A stretch of 9,318 nucleotides of DNA, taken from Desulfovibrio desulfuricans (GTDB lineage: Bacteria > Desulfobacterota > Desulfovibrionia > Desulfovibrionales > Desulfovibrionaceae). Under the pieces are notes generated by a model, which was not told where the DNA came from, did not search any database, and worked only from the letters and a program-made list of their open reading frames with translations. Where the stretch lies: positions 1-9,318 of the forward strand of contig QKDT01000125.1 in the NCBI GenBank assembly GCA_003251995.1, read 5' to 3'. A program made the position numbers and the translations under genes. Below, one piece after another: positions 1 through 6,283 of this stretch. Position 1 is the first letter of the stretch. Each line of letters opens with the position of its first letter.

Positions 1-953
1 AGATTGGGCGTAACCACAATGGCGCTCCAGTCTTCTAGCGCGCGGGCGGCGGTGGTTGCCCTGGGCAGGGCGGCGCACTGCTTTTTCAGCTCTTGCTGCA
101 AGGCATCGGCAAGGCGGGCATCGTCAGTAATGCAGATGGCAGAGGCCAGGGCATCATGCTCTGCCTGCGAAAGCATATCCGCAGCCAGCCACGCCGGGTT
201 GGCGGATGAATCTGCCAGCACGAGCACTTCGCTTGGGCCAGCGATCATATCAATGCCCACCGTGCCCTGCACCAAGCGCTTTGCCGTGGTCACAAAAATA
301 TTGCCAGGCCCGGCGATAACATCCACAGGCTGAATGGTCTGTGTGCCATAGGCCATAGCCGCGATGGACCATGCGCCGCCAACGCGGTAAACCTCGTCGA
401 TATCAAGCAGATGGGCGGCGGCAAGAATGTGCGGGTTTACGGTGCCGTCCTTGCGGGGCGGGGTAAACACGGCAATGCGCGGCACGCCAGCCACCTGGGC
501 GGGGATGGCGCTCATGAGCAGGCTTGAAACAAGGGGCGTATTGCCGCCCTGACCACCGGGAACATACAGGCCGCCCGCGTCAACAGATGTAACCTGCTGG
601 CCCAGGATGCTGCCGTCCGGGCGGGTGAGAAACCACGATTTCTCAACCTGCGCTTCGTGGAACGAGCGGATGTTGGATGCAGCCTCGCCGATGATTTCCC
701 GGCTTTCTATGGTAACAGAGGCTGCCGCCCGAGAGATTTCTTGCTCGCTTACGCGCAGCGGAGGGGCAAAATCCGGGCAGTCAAAATTGCGCGTGTACTC
801 CACAAGGGCATCGTCGCCCTTTTGCCGCACAGCGCTGATAATGTCATTTACGGCGCTTTCCACCCCATTGCCGGGGTTGTGCCGCCCTTGCAGCCATTGG
901 GCCAGCGCGGGCCATTCCTGTTCATGTTGCAGCGTCAAAATTCGGCATGTCAT
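1..953 (-). CDS. hisD: Histidinol dehydrogenase, N-terminal 317 residues (partial, runs off left edge)
   Basis: HisD catalyses the last two steps of histidine synthesis, oxidising L-histidinol to L-histidine with two NAD+ and a zinc ion in the cytoplasm. Seen here: GLYVPGG (129-134, with Tyr130 of the NAD site), GPGN (215-218), AGPSEVLVLAD (238-248) and SQAEHD (262-267), whose Gln263 and His266 match the zinc/substrate ligands Gln259 and His262 of the E. coli enzyme. The catalytic Glu-His pair and the C-terminal zinc ligands would lie just beyond the window; the family is about 430 residues long, so roughly a quarter is missing. The ATG at 953 is chosen because GAGGA at 966-962 sits 8 nt upstream and the N-terminus has normal length. 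Oddity: the conserved GGAQ motif reads GGAW (Trp195), replacing the Gln that contacts NAD in E. coli. It is divergent from grpE. Confidence 0.95.
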   Translation of the reverse strand, partial: MTCRILTLQHEQEWPALAQWLQGRHNPGNGVESAVNDIISAVRQKGDDALVEYTRNFDCPDFAPPLRVSEQEISRAAASVTIESREIIGEAASNIRSFHEAQVEKSWFLTRPDGSILGQQVTSVDAGGLYVPGGQGGNTPLVSSLLMSAIPAQVAGVPRIAVFTPPRKDGTVNPHILAAAHLLDIDEVYRVGGAWSIAAMAYGTQTIQPVDVIAGPGNIFVTTAKRLVQGTVGIDMIAGPSEVLVLADSSANPAWLAADMLSQAEHDALASAICITDDARLADALQQELKKQCAALPRATTAARALEDWSAIVVTPN

Positions 954-979
954 AGTGCTGTTCCTCTTCTGGTTCGCGC

Positions 980-1008
980 AATATACAGAAGCCGACGCAG
1001 AATGTCGA
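980..1008 (-). promoter_or_regulatory. Predicted sigma70-type promoter of hisD
   Basis: On the minus strand, TCGACA (1008-1003) is followed after exactly 17 nt by TATATT (985-980), each matching 5 of 6 consensus bases. The predicted start is an A at 973, giving a 20-nt leader that contains the Shine-Dalgarno sequence at 966-962. Seen by eye only; no attenuator or histidine-rich leader peptide fits in so short a leader. Confidence 0.6.
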
Positions 1009-1087
1009 GGCGCAGATGCCCGCTAACAGGCGCAATCGCTGACGACAGTGGGGCCGAAACAAAAGTTTTTGCAGGCACGGCAGCGCC

Positions 1088-1116
1088 TTGACAGGGGAGA
1101 TAAGCATACTTACTTA
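1088..1116 (+). promoter_or_regulatory. Candidate promoter of grpE (strong -35, poor -10)
   Basis: A perfect TTGACA lies at 1088-1093. The hexamer 17 nt further on, TACTTA (1111-1116), is a poor -10, so either an activator helps or another sigma factor is used. The preceding C gives CTTGAC, which resembles a sigma32 -35 box, but I see no CCCCAT-type -10. I also see no CIRCE operator (TTAGCACTC-N9-GAGTGCTAA) upstream of this heat-shock gene. A short inverted repeat TAAG-N4-CTTA lies at 1101-1112 between the two boxes. Confidence 0.35.
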
Positions 1117-1130
1117 ACGAAAAGCATCGT

Positions 1131-1145
1131 GACCCCGCCAGGGTC
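1131..1145 (+). other. Small hairpin in the grpE leader next to the ribosome binding site
   Basis: GACCC (1131-1135) and GGGTC (1141-1145) form a perfect 5-bp stem around a 5-nt loop, ending 5 nt before the Shine-Dalgarno sequence AGGAGG (1151-1156). It does not pair with the Shine-Dalgarno sequence, so it is not an obvious RNA thermometer of the occluding kind. It may be chance. Confidence 0.3.
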
Positions 1146-1160
1146 GATTCAGGAGGAAGC

Positions 1161-1814
1161 ATGCAGCGTCATAAAATGGACCATTCATTCGGACAGCAGG
1201 GCGGTCAGCAGGGCAGCCAAGCGGAAAACCGGGCAGAATGTCAGCCCGAAAGACCGGAAGATGGTTTTCTTGAAGAAGACGGTATTCTGTTCGGTCATAA
1301 TGCGGGCAAGAATCCTTCTGCCACTAACGAGCAGACTTCTGATTCTGCCTCGGCAGACAGCGCAGCTTCAGCAGAAAGCGCCGAAGAGCGCTTCAAGGCC
1401 GAGATTGTTGAAATGCGTTTACGCAGCGCTGCGGAGATGGATAATTTTAAAAAACGTCTCACGCGCGAACACGAAGAACAGATGCGCTACGCGTCTGAAA
1501 AAGTGTTGGGCGACTTGCTGCCCACGCTCGACAATCTTGATCTGGCCCTGCGTTACGGCAGCAAGCACGAAGCCTGCAAGGATATGTTGCAGGGCGTAGC
1601 CATGACGTACAAGCTCTTGCTTGATGCGGTGGAAAAGCACGGTCTCAAGCCCCTTGGCGAAGAAGGCGAAGAATTTGACCCCAACGTGCATGAGGCCGTG
1701 GGTTTTGAAGACCGCCCCGATTTCGCGCCAAACTCTGTGGCGCGCGTGCTGCAACGCGGCTTCAAACTGGGCGACCGTTTGATTCGACCCGCCAAGGTAA
1801 TGGTAAAACAGTAG
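1161..1814 (+). CDS. grpE: GrpE, nucleotide-exchange factor of DnaK
   Basis: GrpE is the cytoplasmic co-chaperone that releases ADP from DnaK and also acts as a thermosensor. The protein has 217 residues, against about 197 in E. coli. Residues 1-75 are a low-complexity, Gln/Glu/Ser/Ala-rich tail, disordered as is usual for this family. Residues 76-125 form the long charged helix of the dimer stalk. The C-terminal beta domain carries the family signature EFDPNVHEAV (171-180) and the end VLQRGFKLGDRLIRPAKVMV (196-215). The ATG at 1161 follows AGGAGG by 4 nt; the next Met (residue 6) would sit 19 nt away, too far. It appears to be a single-gene unit: hisD is divergent and a terminator follows 23 nt after the stop. 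No dnaK or hrcA is adjacent on the visible side, unlike the common hrcA-grpE-dnaK order. Confidence 0.97.
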   Translation: MQRHKMDHSFGQQGGQQGSQAENRAECQPERPEDGFLEEDGILFGHNAGKNPSATNEQTSDSASADSAASAESAEERFKAEIVEMRLRSAAEMDNFKKRLTREHEEQMRYASEKVLGDLLPTLDNLDLALRYGSKHEACKDMLQGVAMTYKLLLDAVEKHGLKPLGEEGEEFDPNVHEAVGFEDRPDFAPNSVARVLQRGFKLGDRLIRPAKVMVKQ

Positions 1815-1836
1815 ATTTTTTTACACCTGGATTTTG

Positions 1837-1867
1837 GCCCGGTGGCTTTGGCTGCCGGGCTTTTTTT
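1837..1867 (+). terminator. Intrinsic terminator of grpE
   Basis: A 10-bp stem (1837-1846 with 1851-1860, containing two G-T wobbles) encloses the loop TTTG and is followed by seven T at 1861-1867. It lies 23 nt after the grpE stop codon. On the minus strand no T-run follows the stem, so it acts in one direction only. Confidence 0.9.
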
Positions 1868-1899
1868 ATGCGCATGACTGTATGCCTGCTTTTTTGAAC

Positions 1900-1949
1900 G
1901 GGCAGGTCGCGGAAAAACCGCGGGCAAATCGCGGAATAACTGCGGGTGG
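1900..1949. repeat. Tandem 22-nt direct repeat, each copy a small hairpin
   Basis: Copy 1 covers 1900-1921 and copy 2 covers 1922-1943; they agree at 18 of 22 positions, and the first bases of a third unit (GGG) follow at 1944-1946. The shared core is GGGCA-N2-TCGCGGAA-N-AAC-N-GC. Each core folds into CGCGG, a 5-nt loop and its complement (1908-1912 with 1918-1922; 1930-1934 with 1940-1944, the second with one G-T wobble). It lies in the spacer between the convergent ends of grpE and the LysR gene. Function unknown: it may be a replication-slippage duplication or a protein or RNA structure site. Confidence 0.6.
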
Positions 1950-2034
1950 TTTGTTGCAGTGGGCATGCGTATGCCAGCTCTGGCGCTGTAGGGCGGCTAC
2001 CTGCCATCCAGGTTTGTTTTGGGTGCCGGGTGCT

Positions 2035-3009
2035 TTACGCCCCCAGATAGGGCGCAGCCGCGCAGATTATCTGCTCCAGATCAGATGCGGATTCCCGATC
2101 CTGATCAGCATTGGCATTGCCGCCCGGGGCGTCAGTGCCATCAGCTTTTATAGCCAGCCCAAGCTGGAGCCCTAGAAGGGATTGCTCTGCCAGCGGACAA
2201 AAAACAACGCCATTTCGCCCAATGGCGGAAAATGAACGCGGCAACAGGCCCATGCCATCCCCTTGAGCAATACGGGCCAGCAGCACATCGTATTCTTCTG
2301 GCTCTTCCAGATACACGGGCGCAAATCCCACATGGGCAAAAATGCCGTGCATATGGTCAAAGTATGCGGGGTTGCTCTCGCGTCGAAACCAGAAAAGGCC
2401 TCTGCCGCTCAGGCTTTGGATCCGCATGGGATTTTTATTGATTGAGGGCTGCGCTGCGAGCCATGTTGCGGGCAGAGCCGCCAGCAGAGGTTCCGTATAG
2501 TTCAGCGGGACAATACGCACCCCCGGAGCCTCCAGCGGCAGAGCCACAAGGGCCGCATCCAGTCTGCCCCGCCGTATCCCGCGCGCCAGTTGCGGCGATG
2601 GCTGGCGCACATAACGCGCCGGGCTGCCTTTCTGTGTCGCTATCTGTTTAATAAAACGAGCAAATATGCCTTGTTCAAAAGCTGTTGTGAGCCCAATGGA
2701 CAAAGGCGCGGATATGGCTTTGGCGTGTCCAAGCTCCCTCAATCGCTCACTGGCTGCGTCCTGCGCCTCCAGGACCGGGCGGGCAATGCGCAGCACAGCC
2801 AATCCTTCTTGCGTAAGGGTCAGGCCTTTGCTGTGGCGCGTAAACAGCGTAACGCCCAACATTTCTTCCAGGCGTTTCATGTGGCGGCTCAAGGGCGGCT
2901 GGGTCATGTACAGCCGGTCAGCCGCGCGGCGCAAGCTGCTTTCTTCTGCAATGACTGAGAAATAACGCAGCAGCCGCCAGTCAGGTAGAGCAAAAATATC
3001 ATTAGCCAT
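2035..3009 (-). CDS. LysR-type transcriptional regulator
   Basis: This is a DNA-binding regulator of 324 residues, typical for the LysR family (about 300). The N-terminal winged helix-turn-helix spans about 12-70, with the recognition region SLRRAADRLYMTQPPLSRHM (25-44). A linker helix follows to about 95, then a periplasmic-binding-protein-like effector domain from about 97 to 300. The last 30 or so residues form a polar, Asp/Asn/Ala-rich tail. The ATG at 3009 is chosen because it puts the helix-turn-helix at the usual distance from the N-terminus; no good Shine-Dalgarno sequence precedes it, suggesting weak translation. The gene is divergent from the small CMD-fold gene at 3116, the classical layout of a LysR regulator and its target. 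The inducer cannot be read from the sequence. Confidence 0.92.
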   Translation of the reverse strand: MANDIFALPDWRLLRYFSVIAEESSLRRAADRLYMTQPPLSRHMKRLEEMLGVTLFTRHSKGLTLTQEGLAVLRIARPVLEAQDAASERLRELGHAKAISAPLSIGLTTAFEQGIFARFIKQIATQKGSPARYVRQPSPQLARGIRRGRLDAALVALPLEAPGVRIVPLNYTEPLLAALPATWLAAQPSINKNPMRIQSLSGRGLFWFRRESNPAYFDHMHGIFAHVGFAPVYLEEPEEYDVLLARIAQGDGMGLLPRSFSAIGRNGVVFCPLAEQSLLGLQLGLAIKADGTDAPGGNANADQDRESASDLEQIICAAAPYLGA

Positions 3010-3115
3010 GCTTTAAAGGTATCACCAAAATGGCAAGAGGCAAAGCCGGTGGGCAGGCATAAAAGTCGGATCAGGCCAAGGCATTGTGCCGTGGTTATTA
3101 CTCAGGAGAATAGTT
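3010..3115. promoter_or_regulatory. Divergent LysR / CMD-fold gene control region
   Basis: This 106-nt spacer separates the two divergent starts and should hold both promoters and the LysR-binding sites. I see no convincing -35/-10 pair on either strand. A short dyad, GGT-ATC-ACC (3018-3026), lies just upstream of the regulator start, and CATAAA (3059-3064) is an isolated -10-like element on the plus strand. The assignment rests on the layout rather than on motifs. Confidence 0.4.
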
Positions 3116-3502
3116 ATGCAGACTGATCGTTATGCCACAGGGCTTGCAATGCTGGAAAAGGTGGACGGGCGCGGTGGAGAAAAAGTGCTTGAGAGCGTGC
3201 GGGCTATCTGCCCGGATTTTGCGCAGTACCTTGTAGAATTTCCCTTTGGCGACATTTATTCCCGACCAGGGCTGGATTTGAAGCAAAGGGAGATCGCCGT
3301 AGTAGCTGCCCTCACAGCCATGGGCAATGCATCGCCGCAGTTGCGTGTTCATATTGGGGCGGCCCTGCATGTGGGCTGCACCAGGCAGGAGATTATTGAA
3401 GTTATTGTGCAGATGTGCGTGTACGCGGGCTTTCCCGCTGCGCTCAATGGTCTGTTTGCCGCAAGGGATGTATTTGCGGAGCACGATGCCCAGAAAGCAT
3501 AA
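3116..3502 (+). CDS. Carboxymuconolactone decarboxylase-fold (CMD/AhpD-like) protein
   Basis: A small helical protein of 128 residues in the carboxymuconolactone decarboxylase family. The family hallmark is seen as HIGAALHVGCTRQEIIEVIV (79-98), followed by Q99 and YAGFPAAL (103-110). It has three cysteines (32, 88, 101) but no CxxC pair, so it is not an AhpD-type thiol peroxidase; it is closer to the lactone decarboxylase or unknown-function branches. Length and motif match 4-carboxymuconolactone decarboxylases, yet no aromatic ring-cleavage genes are nearby, so the substrate is open. The ATG at 3116 is preferred over a GTG at 3086 because AGGAG (3104-3108) lies 7 nt upstream. It is divergent from a LysR regulator that probably controls it. 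Confidence 0.88.
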   Translation: MQTDRYATGLAMLEKVDGRGGEKVLESVRAICPDFAQYLVEFPFGDIYSRPGLDLKQREIAVVAALTAMGNASPQLRVHIGAALHVGCTRQEIIEVIVQMCVYAGFPAALNGLFAARDVFAEHDAQKA

Positions 3503-3512
3503 AGCAGATTGA

Positions 3513-3553
3513 CGCAGCGGCTGGTGCAACAGTTGGTGCGGGCAGCCGCTGCG
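3513..3553. other. Long stem-loop between convergent genes
   Basis: A perfect 11-bp inverted repeat (3513-3523 with 3543-3553) encloses a 19-nt loop, just after the stop of the CMD-fold gene. Neither strand has a T-run after the stem, so it is not a standard intrinsic terminator. It could serve as an mRNA 3'-end stabiliser or as a weak or Rho-assisted terminator for the two convergent units that meet here. Confidence 0.5.
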
Positions 3554-3624
3554 CCAGAAAATATGAATGATCGCCAAGGGCGCCCGCAGAGGGCAGATAC
3601 GTGCCGGAGTGGTGCGCCAGCAGC

Positions 3625-4722
3625 CTAAATGTCCGAATATTTGTCGGCAATACTGCGAAACTGCTCCTGTATGGCGATGAACGCGTCGATTACTTCCGGG
3701 TCAAATTGTGTGCCGCGACCGTCCAGGATAATGTTCACGGCTGTTTCGTGCGGCATGGCTGGTTTGTAAACGCGTTTGCTGCGCAGCGCGTCATACACGT
3801 CGGCTACGCTCATGAGACGGGCCGAAAGCGGGATCTCCGTGCCCGCTACCCCGCGTGGGTAGCCTTTTCCGTCCCAGCGCTCGTGATGGCAGTATGCAAT
3901 GTCGCTTGCGATGCGCAAAAAGGAATTTTCGCCCAAAAATTTGTCTGCCGAGGCAAGCACAGAGCGCCCAAGGGTAGTGTGCTCCTTCATAGCTTCATAT
4001 TCTTTATCGGTGAGGGGGCCGGGTTTGTGCAGCACCGTGTCGGCAATGCCTACCTTGCCCACATCATGCAGCGGTGCAGAAAGGTAGAGCCACGAAATGG
4101 CGTCGGCGTCCAGCTCATCCCTGTATTGCGGCAGTTGGGCAATATGGATAGCCAGCGCCTTAACGTAGTTTTGTGTGCGTTTGATGTGCGCGCCGGTTTC
4201 TGTATCGCGCCATTCCGCCAGGCTTGCCATGGCGTGAATGGTGGCCTCCTGGGTAAGGGCAAGCTGGCGCGTGCGTTCAAGCACGAGCTCGTTGAGGTGA
4301 TCGCGATAGAGTTTGAATTTGAGCTGGTTGGCAACGCGGTTGCGCACCAAAGAAGAGCGAAAAGGCTTGGTTATGTAGTCTTGCGCGCCCAGCGAAAGCC
4401 CCTTGGCTTCGTCTGTTTCTTCATTCTGGGCGGTAATAAACATTATTGGGATATCGCGTGTTTGCGCATCACTGCGCAGGCGTTTGCACACTTCGTAGCC
4501 ATCCATGCCGGGCATGATAACATCAAGCAGAATCAGGTCTGGCGGAGGCTGGCGCTGGGCCAGACGTAAGGCATCCGGTCCGTTTTTGGCAAACATGATT
4601 GTGTATTTGTCGCGCAGGCACTCGCTGAGAATGCGCAAGTTTTCAGGCGCATCGTCAACCAGCAGGATGTTATTGCATTTGCGTTGCTGATTTGGGTCGT
4701 CAGTTTCTTCGGCCCAGCTCAT
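3625..4722 (-). CDS. Response regulator with HD-GYP output domain (predicted c-di-GMP phosphodiesterase)
   Basis: A cytoplasmic two-domain protein of 365 residues, RpfG-like. The receiver domain (about 17-135) has the acidic pair Asp23/Asp24, the phospho-acceptor Asp67 in LLDVIMPGMDG, Thr97 and Lys119 in TKPF. A charged helix (about 136-160) links it to the HD-GYP domain (about 160-345) with HD at 219-220 (HDVGKVGI), His248, HH at 279-280 and DGKGYP (284-289). All metal and GYP residues are present, so an active enzyme cleaving c-di-GMP is expected, controlled by phosphorylation. No histidine kinase is in the window. Its ATG overlaps the stop of the lipoprotein gene (ATGA, 4722-4719), so it is the last gene of the mla operon and probably translationally coupled; its own Shine-Dalgarno sequence is weak. 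A link to envelope lipid transport is inference from this context. Confidence 0.95.
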   Translation of the reverse strand: MSWAEETDDPNQQRKCNNILLVDDAPENLRILSECLRDKYTIMFAKNGPDALRLAQRQPPPDLILLDVIMPGMDGYEVCKRLRSDAQTRDIPIMFITAQNEETDEAKGLSLGAQDYITKPFRSSLVRNRVANQLKFKLYRDHLNELVLERTRQLALTQEATIHAMASLAEWRDTETGAHIKRTQNYVKALAIHIAQLPQYRDELDADAISWLYLSAPLHDVGKVGIADTVLHKPGPLTDKEYEAMKEHTTLGRSVLASADKFLGENSFLRIASDIAYCHHERWDGKGYPRGVAGTEIPLSARLMSVADVYDALRSKRVYKPAMPHETAVNIILDGRGTQFDPEVIDAFIAIQEQFRSIADKYSDI

Positions 4723-5315
4723 AATTTGCCCCGTGTGAGTTCAGGCAGCCGGGCGGCAAGATGCTCTGCCATGCGGCGCACCATGCGGCTTTCTGCCGCG
4801 GTAAGCACGTCATAGGTTTTACCCTTGACCTCTTCGGCGTCGGCATAAATGCCGCGGGCAATCACATCATCCTGGCGGTTTTTGAGCGTCCAGCGCGCCT
4901 CAAGCACTGCCCTGGAGTCAAAGTTGCCGTCCAGTCTTTGCAAATCCACCAGCAATACGTAGTCGGCGCGTGTATCGTCGCCCGGTGCCAGCACATTTAG
5001 CCCCACTGCGAGCAGCGGCGGAGTAAGCACCTCTTGCACCACGCGGCGTACACCGTGCCCCACAGGTTCTGCCCAGGCGTGAAATTGCGAAACCACAAGC
5101 TCTGTCTCACCGTTCACGCGGCTGACAATGCTGTTGCGGTCAAGATAATCGGGCACAGTCACCTGCGCCACCCTAAGGTTCTTTGTGGGCAGGGTGTCGG
5201 CCTTAACAGGATCCAGTGCGCTTTCAAGCAGATAGTAGCGGGTGGGCGTGCTGCGTCCGCAGCCGCTCAGAAGCGTCAGCAGCATCAGCGAAAGGAAAAA
5301 GATTTTGCGTTGCAT
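4719..5315 (-). CDS. PqiC-like ABC-transport auxiliary lipoprotein
   Basis: A 198-residue lipoprotein of the ABC-transport auxiliary component family (PqiC, DUF330). The signal peptide is short (MQRK plus a hydrophobic stretch, 5-15) and ends in a perfect lipobox LSGC (16-19), so Cys19 should be lipidated. Gly at +2 does not match the inner-membrane Asp retention signal, so outer-membrane anchoring is expected. The mature domain shows the family pattern RYYLL (26-30) and a WAEPVGHGVRRVV stretch (81-93). In MCE systems such lipoproteins partner with the MCE protein at the outer membrane. The gene starts inside the stop of the MlaD-like gene (TGATG) with AAGGAG about 8 nt upstream. It takes the place where mlaC would be expected in enterobacteria. 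Confidence 0.9.
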   Translation of the reverse strand: MQRKIFFLSLMLLTLLSGCGRSTPTRYYLLESALDPVKADTLPTKNLRVAQVTVPDYLDRNSIVSRVNGETELVVSQFHAWAEPVGHGVRRVVQEVLTPPLLAVGLNVLAPGDDTRADYVLLVDLQRLDGNFDSRAVLEARWTLKNRQDDVIARGIYADAEEVKGKTYDVLTAAESRMVRRMAEHLAARLPELTRGKL

Positions 5316-6283
5316 CAGCGTGCTCCTTGCTTGCCCCGCAGCAGGGCTTCGGGATTGCGTTCGAGCGTTTCGGCCAGGGTGCGCATGGAGCGCATGGTTT
5401 CAGTGCTCTCTTTGATAAGGCGGCGCAGGTCATTCATGGTGGGCGAGTCGCGCCCCAAAATGCCTTGGGCCGAGGCCGTGGCCACGCGCAACTGATCTGC
5501 GGCGATTGCCATGCTTTGCATGCCTTCACGGAAGGCCACCATGGTGGCGGGCAGCTCTTTTTCAACCGACGCGCTGGCAGAACTCAGATTTTTGAGTACC
5601 TGTTCCGTATTGGTGCGTATGCCGCCCTCATGCAGGATGCCGTGGGCCTCCTGAAATGTATTGGTAAAAGCCGTAAGCGCCTTGCCAAGCTTATCATCAC
5701 TGAGGCCGAGGGCAAGGTTTTGCAGTGCCGCGTTAAAGGAATTTATCATCTGCTCAAGCGGCATCTGTGAGAGTGTGCTTTGGAGCGTATCGATAGGCGA
5801 AGGAATAGTGGGAATTTCCATATCCGGCGTGGCAGAGCGGAAGTTAGCCGGTGTGGCGGGATAAAAATCAAGCTCCACCCGGTACTGCCCGGTAATCAGG
5901 CTTTGCAGTTGCAGCCGCCCCCGCAAACCGCGCTGCACCATGCGGCGTATGATCTCTTGCTGAAATGATTCGGAGGGCGAAGCCGCGCCGCTGGCGCGTA
6001 CAAAGCTGCGCTCGTCAATGCGGATATAAACGGGGATAGTCACGTTGGAATCGCGCGTGTTGGCAACCAGGTTGATGCGCGTAACGCTGCCCATGGGTAC
6101 GCCTCTGAACACAACGGGCGCGCCCGTGGCAAGCCCGCTGACCGAACCATCAAAGTACATTACGTATTCAAGATCGTTGCTGAAAAGACGACCCCCGCCA
6201 AGCAAGATAATGCCAAGCACCAGCAGGGCCAGGCCCCCCAGCACAAATGCGCCGACTGTTGTCTTGTACGATTGCGAGTTCAT
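5315..6283 (-). CDS. mlaD: MlaD-like MCE-domain protein of a lipid ABC transporter
   Basis: The membrane-anchored, substrate-handling MCE protein, 322 residues long and clearly longer than E. coli MlaD (183). It has one transmembrane helix near the N-terminus (about 10-30, LGGLALLVLGIILLGG), then a single MCE domain (about 38-142) containing GAPVVFRGVPMGSVTRI (54-70) and GLRGRLQLQSLITGQYRVEL (119-138). A Pro-rich hinge (EIPTIPSP, 156-163) leads into a long helical, coiled-coil-like tail (about 165-310). Such tails form tubes or needles across the periplasm in longer MCE proteins, so this one may reach towards the lipoprotein. An insertion within the MCE domain (about 93-108, Ser/Ala-rich) is also visible. 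It overlaps both neighbours by TGATG, with AAGGA about 9 nt before its start. Confidence 0.93.
   Translation of the reverse strand: MNSQSYKTTVGAFVLGGLALLVLGIILLGGGRLFSNDLEYVMYFDGSVSGLATGAPVVFRGVPMGSVTRINLVANTRDSNVTIPVYIRIDERSFVRASGAASPSESFQQEIIRRMVQRGLRGRLQLQSLITGQYRVELDFYPATPANFRSATPDMEIPTIPSPIDTLQSTLSQMPLEQMINSFNAALQNLALGLSDDKLGKALTAFTNTFQEAHGILHEGGIRTNTEQVLKNLSSASASVEKELPATMVAFREGMQSMAIAADQLRVATASAQGILGRDSPTMNDLRRLIKESTETMRSMRTLAETLERNPEALLRGKQGAR

Noticed and set aside
607..1091. Two plus-strand frames of about 140 codons across the hisD start
   Set aside because: Both are antisense to well-supported hisD codons or its promoter and have low-complexity, non-protein-like composition.
1884..1907. 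Second hairpin (GCCTGC with GCAGGT) after the grpE terminator
   Set aside because: A weak 6-bp stem around a 12-nt loop with the T-run inside the loop rather than after it; probably chance.
1900..1949. Start of a CRISPR array
   Set aside because: The two copies are directly abutted with no spacer between them, and no cas genes are present.
1834..2175. A 113-codon plus-strand frame after grpE
   Set aside because: It begins inside the grpE terminator, crosses the repeat and runs opposite the LysR C-terminus.
3116..3502. AhpD-type peroxidase
   Set aside because: The CMD fold is present, but the required CxxC cysteine pair is absent.
3601..4569. A 322-codon open frame on the plus strand
   Set aside because: It lies opposite the HD-GYP gene, whose motifs are complete. 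The translation shows no family pattern and there is no ribosome binding site; long antisense frames are common at this GC content.
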